Shown: positions 21,295-32,809, counted from the first letter of the stretch. The stretch is DNA of 64,000 bases from Marsupella aquatica (GCA_973895155.1 OZ316895.1:744001-808000); one strand, 5' to 3'. Numbers and translations are program-made. The notes: generated by a model not told the origin, from the sequence alone.

Positions 21295-22005
21295 AGGTCA
21301 GTAGTTACTGACTGTCCGGTGTCCACTCATTTTTCCTGAGTGGAGTTGAAATGATTGTTTGTAATCGATTGTAGTCGTTCTCATTCACTTGAAATGACTG
21401 ACGAACCATGCATTATCTTTACCGGTATGTGTGATGCCTTTAGATCCGTAATTGTATCTTCCTGTCTCGCGCGCAATTGTATCTTACTTATGAAGTACCA
21501 ATTACGAGCTATAGTTTGGGCCTAGCCTTCTAGCTTCTACGTCGTAGACCCTGTACCCTCTGACTAAGGTCACGCAACATGCCTTTAGATCCGTAATTGT
21601 ATCTTCCTGTCTCACGCGCAATCATATCTTACTTATGAAGTACCAAGTATGAGCTAGAGTTTGGGCCTAGCCTTCTAGCTTCTACGTCGTAGACCCTGTT
21701 ATCCCTACACCCTCTGACTAAGGTCACGCGACTAGTCGCGTGCAGGGCAGTGCATTGACTACATTCTGCCTACTTATTGACGGTTGTGACAGGACAATGC
21801 AGTTCACGAACGTTTTACTGGCGCTTATTAGCACTACTATCCTCAATAGTTACTGACTGTCCACTCATTTGTTCTGAGTGGATGTGAAATGATTGATCGT
21901 AATCGATTGTGGTCATTCTCATTCATTTGATATGACTGACGGACCATGCATAGTCTGTTGCCGGTATGTGTGGTACCTCTAGGGTCACGCGACCAGTCGC
22001 GTGTA
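21295..22005. repeat. Nested direct duplications upstream of the DUF7869-type gene, with two perfect palindromes
   Basis: A ~130-bp block (TAGTTACTGACTGTCC ... CCGGTATGTGTG) occurs at about 21300-21432 and 21846-21972. A second ~120-bp block (CCTTTAGATCCGTAATTGTA ... ACGTCGTAGACCCTG) occurs at about 21440-21556 and 21580-21700. TCACGCGACTAGTCGCGTG (21724-21742) and TCACGCGACCAGTCGCGTG (21985-22003) are the most perfect palindromes of the family. The second lies ~105 bp before the 22109 start. Confidence 0.75.
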
Positions 22006-24292
22006 GCGCAGTGCATTGACTACATTCTGCTTATTGACCGACGTGACAGGACAGTGCAGTGAAATTGACGGACGTGACAAGACTGTACGCTTACAGTGAT
22101 ATTCTCTGATGTGCAGGATCATAATTATTATGGTGACATCGACAGTCTGGATCAGGGAAGGCGGACAAGTTATTATAGGCATACGTGAGAAACAGGTTGG
22201 AAAAGGTCGCGTGATAAGTCTTGATCCTTCCAGGGTTTGTCACAATGTTCCTCTTGGGGCGGACAGAGTTCTTCTTCTATTGGAGGAAGTTTTTGACGAG
22301 ACCATTCTATGCGAAGATGGCAAACTTTTGAAGGACATGATTGGGGGTTACCTTGTATGGGAAAGGAATCAGCTTTTTCGAGCTCCCATGGAATCGGAGG
22401 ATGTGTTTGGCACTGTTGGTGATGATCAAGATCCAGTCAATCAAAATTCTGATGGGAACAACCATAATGAGAGTCGGTCTGGTGTGGAAGTAGTTTTACC
22501 AAAGGCCTTGTGGATGGGCATGCCTGTAAAGGTGGTGGATGAGAACAAGTTGATTTTTGCAGTGGCAACTATACATGTTCTAGATCCTATAGTGAAGCTT
22601 GGGGATGTCACCCTTGGGAATACACATGTGGGAATTCTGATCAACGATTTTGTCGAGGGAGCTACCATAGATCATCTGAAGCATAGAGATTGCTTAAAAG
22701 CTTGGTCGATGGACCAACTCATTGCCAAGGATGGCAACTTGTTGTCTTTCCACAACATCAGGCAAGCTATGGGAGGGAACACATCTCCAACAAGTGGCAA
22801 GCGGTCCTACGTCCATAAAAGTAGGAAAAGAAAGAGTCCATCTTCCCAGACATCTAGAAGAGACACATCTTTGGCACGTCAAGATGTGTTGTTGATAAAC
22901 ACTAAGGACTGTTGTAGTGAACATTGTTGCCAATATTTGGACCGCAACTTGGCTATGGCAATTAGGCAAAAGTGGTGGTCAAAATCTTTTGCGGAGCGCA
23001 AGGAGGAGGTAATCAAGGCTATTAAAAATACAATACACTTGGGTACTAGAGAAAGGATTCTAGCAGTGGAGGGCAAAGTATTGTGCTTGGAGGCATGGAG
23101 AATCATTCATTCAAGAGGAAAGACTCAATTTTATGCCTTGAAGAAGACTGTGATGGCTGGAATGAACATAGGTACCCATGGTAATGTTGGAAAAAGGCGT
23201 ATGTCCGAGAAAGTATCTCTAGCATTCATGTCAATGAAAGAGATTATTGAGGAGGCAGCTGATCATCATCCAGCCAAGTTGAGAACCATGGCAGATAATA
23301 CAAGGATGGTTTTGAGGGAATTGCCAACAAATCTTACTTGGGAGAATATTAGAAACAGGGTTAATGTTGTCAACCAGGAGGCTTGTCTTCCTCCAATTTC
23401 CCAACCCACCTTGAGTCATCTACATCAGATTTATTTTAGGGAGTTCTCACGTCACAAAAAGGGCAACAACTTTTCAAAGTGTACAACTTGTAGTGAGTTG
23501 CTTCAACAGAAAGCAAACCTTACAGGAGCTAAGGAAGAGTTAGAGGGCCTAAGGCGTGACGAGGAGGAACATCACCAAGACCACACACAGCAAAGAATGT
23601 GCTATCATGCCTGGAGATATGAGTCCATCCATCGTCCAAAGGAAGTGTTATGCCTTATTCATGATAAGATGGATCATTCAAAGACAGCTCTCCCAAGAAT
23701 GCCCTTCAATCCTAAGCATGTGGATGGTGCCCAAAAGTTCCCAATTACTGTTGTCACGTCATCGGCTGCGGCCTTAACTCAGACTTCAGCTTAGACGGGC
23801 ACATCCCTCGTAAATCTGAGGGTTCGGGCAGGAAGGGAAGCACATAATGCACCTTATTCTCGTAAACTAGCGCTAAGTGCGCATACTGCTAAATACGGAC
23901 ACCTCCTAGGTATGGTTTGTGTTCCGCCGCCGGAATGTACCTTAGTCGATAGCAGGATCGACCCCGGCTTAAGGGCTTCTAAGCCTTCGTGCTGTCCGCC
24001 TTTGATCCAGATTCGATGATACAGGTCCTCAACCCGTGCTCGCAACCACTTACCCGCAGGCTGCACCCTGTGCACGTCTCGGGTAGTGCGTTCGGCCTGG
24101 CGCTGCCACCCATATACGAGAAACCCACACACATACACGCGCACATGCATACAATCTCGATTTACATGAAGGAAAATGATGGGAAAGGATTTTACTACAA
24201 AGGGAACATATGCGTACACTTAGTTGACCCGACAGCCCCGGAATGAACAGGTTCAAGGCCGAGGGTGCACACTACAACGGAGCGCGGCTTCG

Positions 24293-24643
24293 CACTCATC
24301 ACCCTATTCATTAAAAGTGTATTTTATTTTGTTCACTTTTAGGCCTCGAAATGTACACTTGTTGGTCTCTAAATGTACACTTTTTAACCCCAAAAGGTAT
24401 ACTATAGTACAATACTCTACACCTAAACAGTCAATTGTAAACTTGAGGGAGAAAAAATAATCTTTACTAGAAGGAGTCTCATCCTAGTTCATTTATAAAA
24501 GATGAACATGGTGGTATGTCTGATGGCCATCACCTTTATTTCTTGCTCAAATGTACACTTTTAGAAAGCCAAATGTACACTTTCTATTGCCCAAATGTTC
24601 ATAAATTGAATAATAATTCACTTTTAATGAATAGATTGATACT
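24293..24643. mobile_element. MITE-like inverted-repeat insert with AAATGTACACTTT motifs
   Basis: Perfect 16-bp arms CTATTCATTAAAAGTG (24304-24319) and CACTTTTAATGAATAG (24619-24634) extend outward imperfectly (ATCACC/ATCAAT). AAATGTACACTT repeats four times in between. There is no coding capacity. It is AT-rich inside an otherwise GC-rich element, which supports it being a later insertion. A target duplication could not be assigned. Confidence 0.6.
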
Positions 24644-25109
24644 CGCCCGACGAGCTTAGTCCTACCCCCTCCCCTTGGTACTCTTTCATTCCCAGAGGTC
24701 GGGACTCCCCGCACATACCGCGGACACCCAACTCTGCAACTAAAAACCCCCTGCCTCTACCGAGGGGTGCACTAAATACTAAGGGCTGAGGGACGGGGTG
24801 TCCTCTCGCCGAAGATTCACTGACTAAGGTCCTAACTAAGCTGACAGTCAGGCCGGAAACGGCTGTGTCTTATTAGAAGATCCTAATCTACGCAGGCTGG
24901 ATAGCATGGCAGCGATGTTGTACCTAAGACAGGTGCCTGTCCCAAGAGCCTGACTAAGCTAGTCCTAATCCTAATCTATTCCTACTCCGCCGCTAATGCC
25001 TGGCACGCTTGCCAGAGCCGTCTAAATGGGAGCGGCCATCCCGCTGCCTTCGAAGCTTGTCATTGTCCGCCTTGAGGAGCTGGACCTGGTCCAGTAGAGA
25101 TTCGTTCTC

Positions 25110-26036
25110 TCACCTCGCCGCGTCCGTCTCCTTTGTTGCCTCCTGACAAGCCTCCTCCAACTGTTGGGCGTCACTTGTCAGTTTACCCGCCAGCTGGTCC
25201 TGCTTCTCGGCCTCGGTTTGGAGCCGCGCCACCTCGGCCTGCAACATGGCTATCTCCGCCGTGTCCCGTTGGGCCCGTTCCTCGGCCTCCTCCAGGTCTT
25301 TCTGCCAGGTGACAGTTTGATTCTTCAAACTGTCAATCTGGTTCCGGAGTTGTGTAATCTCGGCCTCGTTCCCAGCTTTGGCCTGTTCGGCTAGGGCGGT
25401 AAGAGCGTGCGCCTTTGCTAACAACTCATCGGCGGCTGCAACCTTGGGTCGTAGTTTCCAAAGCTCAGCCTCTTGAGCCGCAACTTCGTTCTTTAGGTAC
25501 ACGGACTCCACCCGGTACCGCTCTATCCTCTGAAGGGCCTCTGACTGGGCCCGACCTGCCTTTACTACGGCAACCAACTCCTGATTGAAGAAACAGGCTA
25601 CCTTCCGGGCCATGAACTCCCCGGTATCCCGGGCAATTTGATGAGAGAAATCTCCCAGAAGCCCGTTCAGAAATGTACCCAGTACGAAGAGTTCCGGGTG
25701 GTCCAGGTTGTGCCTGTCCGGAGTTGGGCACGGGCAGACGTCAACACGCGCGGGGGCCGGGGCAGTGACGTCCAACCCTGGGGACGTAACGTTGGAAGGG
25801 GCTGGAGCGTCCTCCTGTAGCAATGTCTGGTTCTCCGGAATAGCCACCGGTGGGTCTTTGGGAGAACCGGGCTCGGGTAAGACCTCCGCCGTACCGACTT
25901 CTGTACTTAGCCCGGCCTGTTGGGTCGCATCAACGGTTGCAACACCCGACCCATCCGGTACCTCCTCGGTTACGACTACAGCTACTTGTGGAGGTGGGGT
26001 GGGTGAAGCTGGCGTGTGGACTGATGGACTGGTGCA
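25110..26036 (-). CDS. Coiled-coil protein of the 23752-26422 element
   Basis: The frame is open from 26036 to the stop at 25110 (~308 codons). There is no ATG in the N-terminal third, and TTTGTAG at 26037 could be a splice acceptor, so an upstream exon is likely. The first ~100 residues are Pro/Thr/Val-rich. A short conserved-looking segment follows (LFVLGTFLNGLLGDFSHQIARDTGEFMARKV). The C-terminal ~150 residues are a continuous coiled coil (QKDLEEAEERAQRDTAEIAM, EVARLQTEAEKQDQLAGKL). It shares architecture, but no obvious sequence identity, with the proteins of copies A and B. No enzyme motif is visible. Confidence 0.55.
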   Translation of the reverse strand, partial: CTSPSVHTPASPTPPPQVAVVVTEEVPDGSGVATVDATQQAGLSTEVGTAEVLPEPGSPKDPPVAIPENQTLLQEDAPAPSNVTSPGLDVTAPAPARVDVCPCPTPDRHNLDHPELFVLGTFLNGLLGDFSHQIARDTGEFMARKVACFFNQELVAVVKAGRAQSEALQRIERYRVESVYLKNEVAAQEAELWKLRPKVAAADELLAKAHALTALAEQAKAGNEAEITQLRNQIDSLKNQTVTWQKDLEEAEERAQRDTAEIAMLQAEVARLQTEAEKQDQLAGKLTSDAQQLEEACQEATKETDAAR

Positions 26037-26799
26037 CTACAAAGGGTTGGCTCCCCTTTTATACCTTGAGGGCCTGTCGATCCCCCGACGTCTCCTCGAT
26101 GCCCATAGGCTGAACCGCTCACGCTTGTGGTGTGCCGGCCACTCCGCCGGTCTGAGTCAGCGCGTGTCAGTGGCCGCTTCCTTAAGTTTGTTATACGGAC
26201 CCGAGGGAGGGGCCCCTCCACGCTCGTAACCCGGGTGTGCGAATAGCGACCAGCCGCCAGTCCGAACCTGAATTCCCCCTTATTGCCTAATGATATCCTA
26301 CCCATAATGATTACCTAAATACTATCGTTATGCTAATAATAGCGGTCTAAGACACTCCTAACGCGCGTGCCGAGCGCAGTTAGACCGAATCACTTATTAA
26401 CCGCCGTACCGGCGGCGTCACAACTGTCACTAGTATCCTTACTCATGGTCATGGTCCCAAGGCCATAGCCCAATATCATGTTGGAGTGTGGCCAGGTGAT
26501 GTCAACATCACTATTGGGTCAATTGATTCAATACTAAGGATGTTGGAAAACCCAAATCCAATGATCAAATCACTTGTGGAGGGGCCAGACTCGACAAGTC
26601 TTTTTAAAGACCTCCTTTTTGGGAGAGCAGATATCTTGGAGGCAAGTGTCCTTAGAGCATTTGAGGATGACATTGCCTACATCTCAAGCCTAGGTACTTT
26701 ACTCACAATCCTTTAATTATTATTATTTAATAATATAAGCTCACACACACTGACACTCTACTTTGTGTAGTTGTTGCTCCTCCTAGCCAAGGTTTCATT

Positions 26800-26850
26800 A
26801 ATAGGGTTTAAACCCTAAACCCTAAATTGGGGTTTAGGGTCTGACTAGGG
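26800..26850. repeat. Telomere-like AAACCCTAA/TTTAGGG tract in an intron
   Basis: AAACCCTAAACCCTAAA is followed by an inverted GGGGTTTAGGGTC within intron 26694-26892. It matches the plant telomere repeat (telo-box) and is too short to be a telomere remnant. Confidence 0.6.
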
Positions 26851-28269
26851 TTTTATTTAAAAGCATTCTGAGATTGTTACATTGTGATGCAGCACCTGAG
26901 GCACCAAAGTTCAGGCCCCTTCCACGAGTATTGAAGCTACAACTGGATAATTGTGCCTCAGACAACAAGAACAGATATATGATGGCTTATTTGTCATTGT
27001 TGACGGCAAGGGAGGTGTTTGAAGAGGTTCATCTTGGTTTTATGGTGGTTGGGCATACTCATGAGGACGTTGACGGTATGTTCAGGCATTTTTCAGAGTC
27101 TATGATGCATAACCCCACATACTCATTGCCTGAGTTAATGTCCTTGTTCATGAGAGCAAGGACACCCAATGCAGTCCCACATTTTCTACAGGAGGTCCCA
27201 GATTTCAAAAACTACTTAGCTCCATTCATGTTGAAGGGCCCTGAGGCATTGGTGGGGCATTTAAAACCCAGGCTGTTTAGGTTCTATGTTCGTCATGATA
27301 GTATGCCATGCTTCCAATACAAAATGAAGTCAACTGATCAGGGATGGTTACCCAAGGAAGGTATTGAAATGTGGTCATGGAAAGATGACAAAAGTCCTCA
27401 CATCCCAATTGGGGTGCCCAAACGGCTACCAATGATGGAGTTGAAAATGCTTCCTGACGTGCTGACAGGGTTGAAGAAGCATGTGTCATTCTTTGAGTTT
27501 ATTCTAAAGCGAACAAAAGAGGAAGAACCAAAGCGACGTTGGACAACTCTCATCAATTATTGGAATGACATTGTAGATACTCTATAGGGTGAGCAGGTGC
27601 AATATGAACCTGAAGGTGCACACAACTTGGAATACGGGTTTTAGCCTTTATCAATATGGAGAGAGCACGTTCCACCAGAATATTGAAATGTGGCATGTGA
27701 GTTGGAGGCAACAGTGGATTATGTGGGACCAGCAAAAGATAAACCTCCTGAGAGTTTTAACCCTAGGGTTGATGTTGTGAAGGGCTGTTATGTGTTGGTA
27801 CGGCCGGACGACTCAGACCTGGATGTTTATCCTGTCCATATGGGGTTAGTTGTTACAGATGTGGTAGAAGGACCAGTGAATGAACAAAACCTTCTTACTC
27901 ATGTATGTGGCGTTGAGTGGTTTAGACCATTTATGGCAAAGAAGCAACGTGGTCAATCAGACTGGCAGCCAAGAGAGCGGTGGGCAGATTCTTGGGATAA
28001 GAAATGGGAACGTGATCCAGCTCCAATATACAAGGAAGCTGAGACAATAGATGTTTCCTCTGCCTTGTGGTGTTTCAAAGCACGCAAAGGACCAGTGACT
28101 GGGCTGGTAGGAATTCCAAAGAATGTTGTTGTCAAGGCAAGAGACTATCTCTTGACATGCATAGCAAGTGACAAATCCTAGACAGTAATGAAGCATGTAG
28201 TTTAGCATACAGTTTAAAAGGCAACTCAGAATAGTAGTAGCCAGAGAACTCAAGTTTAGACAAGTCTTA

Positions 28270-28860
28270 TCGTCTAAGTTAGTTAGTTGGTTAGTTTATT
28301 TAAGATATAATATTAGTTAGTGGGGCCTTAGTTTGGTTATATTAAGGCATGATATTATTGACATTCAAATGAATGTCCAGTAGACATTGTAATATACAAC
28401 AATCCTATTAATAAATAATAATTATAGTTACACCCTCAAGTGAACTCAACTTTCAATGATTTCTGATTTTATATGGTTCCATGCCTGATTGAGTCAAAGC
28501 AATAGAAACTAACTAATTAAAGGGTGATACTATAATTGTAGGTCACGCACCCTGGTGCGTGTCAATCTTTTTTGTATTCAACCCTATAGTAATTAAATAG
28601 ACAAGTTAGTTAGTTGGTTAGTTTATTTAAGATATAATATTAGTTAGTGGGCCCTTAGTTTGGTGATATTAAGGCATGATATTATTGACATTCAAATGAA
28701 TGTCCAGTAGACATTGTAATATACAACAATCCTATTAATTGTTGTAAAGAAACTAATTAATTAAAGGGTGGTACTTACTATGATTGTAGGTCACGCACCC
28801 TGGTGCGTGTCAATCTTTTTTGTCTTCAACCCTATAATAATTAAATAGACAATTGAAACA
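28270..28860. repeat. Direct duplication with CACGCACC-CT-GGTGCGTG palindromes
   Basis: Block 1 (~28275-28600) and block 2 (~28605-28850) share AGTTAGTTGGTTAGTTTATT, TTGACATTCAAATGAATGTC and a final hairpin TCACGCACCCTGGTGCGTGT at 28543-28562 and 28791-28810. Block 2 lacks ~90 bp present in block 1. It follows the DUF7869-type gene and may represent its 3' terminal region. Confidence 0.7.
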
Positions 28861-29019
28861 ATGAATGACAGTTTAATTAAGGATTTGTGCATGGATCAAG
28901 AGGTACTTGATGTCATTTAGTGATGCATTGTTATAAAGATCTTGCAACAAAACATTTGAAGTTTTTGACTATCCCACCAAATGTTAAAGAGGTTGATCAT
29001 TCATTAACTAATAATATTT

Positions 29020-31807
29020 AGATAAAATTGGAATTAATCTAATACTTCAGTATTCCTTAAATTGGGGTTATTTGGATGTCAAGTAATGTCCCCATTACTC
29101 CACCCAAACGAACCAAGATGGGACCCCAACGACAGTTGGGGATATACATCGGATTCGACTCTCCGTCCATAATCCGATATATGGAGCCTACAACTGGGGA
29201 CGTTTTTAAATCTAGATTCCTAGATTGCCATTTCGATGAACATGTTTATCCACCGTTAGTAACCCCTGAACACCCACAACCACCTTTGGAGTGGGAAAGA
29301 CATTCGCCATTTTGGCAAGACCTTAGAACCAATCAAGGGGAGAAAGAAGTTCAACGAATTTTACAACTCCACAAGATTGTGGAAGAACTTCCCGACGCTT
29401 TCGTTGATACATCACAAGTTAGCCGCTCACATATCCTAGCTGCGAGAGCATCTGCCCGCATTTAATTATCAAATGAGCCGGCAAATACATCCCAGCCTCG
29501 TGCCAAACGTGGCAGACCCTTGGGATCAAAGGATAAACAACCAAGAAGGCGTGGTTCATCTATACCACCTTCACCTAATGTTGATCATAACGAATCCACA
29601 ACTCATGAGGAGATTTCTATCCACTACGCACACACCGGCGAGATATGGGATAGAAATACTACTTCAATAGATGATGCTTTTGCATTAATGGTGGCAACAC
29701 ATATCACAGACGAAACACCCAAACCAATATCTATCTTAGAATGCCAAAACAGACCAGATTGGCCTGAATGGCAAAAAGCTATAAACGGAGAATTAGATTT
29801 TCTACTAAGCAGACACACTTTTGGCCCAATCGAGCCAACACCGCAAGACGTACACCTCATTGGCTACAAGTGGACATTCGTCCAAAAAAGAAATGATAAA
29901 GGCCAAGTTGTACGCTACAAAGCACGTTTGGTAGGGAAAGGATTTACCCAACAACCGGGAATTCATTACGATGAAACTTACTCACCGGCTATGGATAGCA
30001 CAACATTCTGATACCTTATCGGATTTGCCATTTTCCATAAACTACAAATGCGACAACTGGATGTTGCGACCGCATATCTATATGGAACTTTAGACACTTG
30101 TCTATACATGCGATCACCCCCCGAGTTGGAGCAACGTCGCCGAGCTTTAGCTCAAGGCGCTAAATCGCATATCCCATATTTACATAAGATTATAACACAA
30201 TTATCTCAAGTTACACCTCATGTGTCATCTACACATGTAACCCATAATAATGACACCGCTGTGTCAACCGTATGGAATACTCGCTGCGAACTAGCTATCC
30301 GCGTGTTGAAGGCATTATATGGCCTGAAACAAAGTGGCAGAGTATGGTATCAAAGATTTACTGATGAAATGATTACCATGGGTTTTACCCATGATGCAAT
30401 TACCCCATGTTTATTTATTAAACATATGGATGATGAATATGTCATCGTTTCTATCTATGTTGATGACTTAAATATATTTGGGACACCCCAAATTACCGAA
30501 GATACTATTACTAGTCTTAAATTAACATTTGAGATGAAAGACCTTGGACATACAAACTTTTGCCTAGGCTTACAACTGGAGATCTTACCCACTGGCATGA
30601 TGCTCCATCAGACAACACAAACTGAAAAGATCCTAAAACAGTTCAATATGAACCTAGCACACCCATTGACGTCACCAATGGTAGTACGTTCATTAGAAAA
30701 CAATACTGATATTTTTCGCAAACGCGAAGAACATGAACCACTATTAGGACCAGAAACTCCGTATCTTTCTGCGATAGGAGCATTAATGTATCTAGCAAAT
30801 CAGACACGACCAGACATTGCATTTGCAGTTAACTTACTAGCTAGACATAGTGCAACTCCCACAGCCAGACACTGGAATGGAGTTAAGCACGTATTTAGAT
30901 ATCTACGTGGAACCACCGATACCGGGTTATTTTACCCATTCGGTACAAACCACGAGCTCATAGGATATGTGGATGCCGGATATCTCTCTGACACTGATAC
31001 CGCAAAATCCCAAACTGGATACATTTTTACCATAGGGGGTACCACTTTTTCTTGGAAAAGCGTGAAACAGACCCTAACAGCAACCTCATCGAATCACTCA
31101 GAAATCTTAGCTCTACATGAGGCTAGTCGTGAAGCCGTTTGGTTACGATCCTTTATAAACCACATCAACACTAAATGCGGCCTACCACCACTAACGAAGC
31201 CTACTAACATTTTTGAGGATAATGCAGCATGTATACAGCAGATCACGAAAGGATTCATCAAAGGCGATCGCGTGAAGCATATAGCTCCAAAGTTTTTCTA
31301 CACCCACGAGTTACACGGAAAAGAGATCAACATTTTGCAGATCTCAAGTGCAGACAACTGTGCGGATCTCTTCACCAAATCACTATCGCCATCAGTTCAC
31401 CACCGACACTGCCAGGTGATTGGACTGCGGAGCGTGCGACGCATGATGACTGTGGAGGCTGCTGCTCCACATGATGCTTGATGATGCTGACCACATAATG
31501 CTGATGACATGATGCTGACGACCTACTGTTGAGACAAATATTAAAGCTAGATTTACTATAGCATCTAACTTTACTTAACATTGACATTTATTACGACGAG
31601 GACTGTTAGGCTGCACTCTTTTTCCTTTAGCACTCATATTTTTCTCTGCTACACTGGTAGAGTTTTTACTAAGCTAGAGTTGATAAAGGTTTTTTAACGA
31701 GGTAGTCTACCTCGATTGTACTTATATCATATATTTCCTATGAACATGATATAATAGGTATAGTCTATGTTGTCCATATAGTTGTCACTATATATCCAAA
31801 GGGGAGT
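29020..31807 (+). mobile_element. 5'-truncated Ty1/copia retroelement
   Basis: Only the end of integrase, reverse transcriptase and RNase H remain. A polypurine tract CCAAAGGGGAG directly precedes TGTTAGACTC at 31808, the expected start of the 3' LTR. No gag, protease, integrase core or 5' LTR is present. The left boundary is not defined; coding similarity begins at about 29040. Confidence 0.7.
29076..31481 (+). pseudogene. Copia polyprotein remnant (integrase C-terminus, RT, RNase H)
   Basis: 29076-29465 carries the integrase C-terminal signature (TKMGPQRQLGIYIGFDSPSI). 29520-30011 carries the RT start (YKWTFVQKRNDKGQVVRYKARL), and 30048-31481 carries RT with the YVDDL box and RNase H (ATSSNHSEILALHEASREAVW; NIFEDNAACI). 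Breaks are a frameshift just upstream of 29076, a break near 29466 and an in-frame TGA at 30009 inside RT. The element cannot be autonomous. Confidence 0.75.
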
Positions 31808-32170
31808 GTTAGACTCTACCTGGTGACCAGACGACCGGACCAACCAGTCACCAGACCGGCACCACTACATGTACCAAACGCCACAGACTATACATGATTC
31901 ATTCTATTCTCACACTTCGCATATTTTCTTGCCTTTGATACATTTTCCTCACTTTGACATCTTTTACTCTCTTTTTACATTTTCTCACCTTGATGTATTT
32001 CCCTCACCTCAACATCTTTCCCTTGCCTCAACATCTTTCCTTCTCCTCTACATCTTGCCATCACCTCAACATCTTTTCCTCTCCTCCACATCTTGCCCTC
32101 ACCTTGGCATCTTTCCGTCACATTGACATCTTGCCCTTGCTTCAAAATCTTTCGTGCAACGCACGAGCAT
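31808..32170 (+). repeat. Start of presumed 3' LTR and a CCTCAACATCTTT minisatellite
   Basis: The LTR start is placed at TGTTAG after the polypurine tract. From ~31940 to 32155 a ~19-20-bp unit (CCTCACCTCAACATCTTTCC type) repeats about ten times with drift, giving spurious reading frames. Purine-strand copies of the same unit (AATGTTGAGGTGAC, AAGATGTCAAGG) appear at 32450-32515 and 32816-32840, flanking the MITE. The LTR 3' boundary was not found. Confidence 0.55.
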
Positions 32171-32522
32171 AGGGCTTGTATTCAAATAACAGGCCTTTCC
32201 TTGGCCTAATTATAGCGTTAGGCCTATGCTTCACTAATTGTAGCAGCAGACCTGTGCTTCACAATGCATGTTTTGGTAATTTTAGCAATCGATCTTGACT
32301 GAATTTTAGTACCTATGTTTGTAGAGGTATAACCCCTAGGGTCTTTTAGGTATTTGAGTTACATTAGCTATCATTTGACAGGAAAATATTGCAACACAAT
32401 CAACTAACTTATTATATTATGCAATGCACAAATCATGTCAAGAGGAGGCAAAAATGTTGAGGTGACACAAAGATGTCAAGGCAAGGAAAGAATGTTGAGA
32501 CAAGTTTAGATGTGGGTGAGGC

Positions 32523-32809
32523 CTCGGGGGGTTAACTAAGTGTATATTTTGGGGTACCACGTGCGATCCTAGCCTAATATAAATAGACCTATTTTATAAA
32601 GAAAATATTCCAAGAATATTCTCTATTTTCAATATTAATAACCTATTTTACTTTATAAAGGGTATATATTAAAGAATATTCTATAAACATGAGTTTATAA
32701 TACCTTCTTTTGCCTCCTATGCTTTTTAAAAATTTAGTTAAAATATGCCAAAAATACCTATTTTGGATCGCACGTGGTTCCTAAGATTTTTGATTGTCAA
32801 CCCCCCGAG
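32523..32809. mobile_element. MITE with 8-bp target duplication
   Basis: The 287-bp element has terminal inverted repeats CTCGGGGGGTTAAC / GTCAACCCCCCGAG and a further internal arm ACCACGTGCGATCC on both sides. GGTGAGGC is duplicated exactly at 32515-32522 and 32810-32817. An 8-bp duplication is typical of hAT-type elements, but the terminal bases do not match the usual hAT consensus, so the superfamily is left open. There is no coding capacity. Confidence 0.8.

Larger units (their letters stand above)
23752..26422 (-). mobile_element. Second coiled-coil element type, inserted in the DUF7869-type gene
   Basis: The 2,671-bp insertion begins TGTCACGTCATCGG (23752) and ends ...GGCGTCACA (26422). 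It is flanked by the 5-bp duplication ACTGT (23747-23751 and 26423-26427). Removing the insert and one ACTGT restores the host reading frame exactly (Pro-Ile-Thr-Val-Thr-Ser), which fixes the boundaries firmly. The termini form imperfect inverted repeats TGTCACGTC/TGTGACGCC. There are no LTRs. The TTCCGCCGCCGGAA motif is at 23922-23935, in the same context (TAGGTATGGTTTG before it) and on the same relative side as in copies A and B. It encodes one coiled-coil protein on the minus strand and carries a nested MITE-like insert. Confidence 0.85.
22109..28181 (+). pseudogene. DUF8039/DUF7869-type plant transposon gene, split by an insertion and decayed
   Basis: Coding segments are 22109-23751, then (after the inserted element) 26428-26693, an intron 26694-26892 (GTACTT...ATGCAG), and 26893-27584. 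The N-terminus has two related repeats of the DUF8039 style (KGRVISLDPSRVCHNVPLG; LDPIVKLGDVTLGNTHVGI). A Cys-rich middle (CSEHCC, CTTCSELLQQ) leads to the DUF7869-like core: LPRVLKLQLDNCASDNKN and VVGHTHEDVDGMF, an Asp/His pattern suggesting an RNase H-like fold. Such proteins accompany plant DNA transposons. After codon 867 the frame hits TAG (27585), a second TAG (~27642) and TGA (~27684). Homologous sequence (VVKGCYVLVRPDDSDLD, VCGVEWFRPF) nevertheless continues in the same frame to 28181. Family names are from memory of motifs. Confidence 0.65.

Noticed and set aside
25708-26305. Overlapping frames on both strands at the right end of the 23752-26422 element
   Set aside because: They are GC-rich shadows of the Pro-rich N-terminal coding; none has a recognisable domain.
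31869-32172. Phe/His/Ser-rich frames (85 and 72 codons)
   Set aside because: They are translations of the CCTCAACATCTTT minisatellite.
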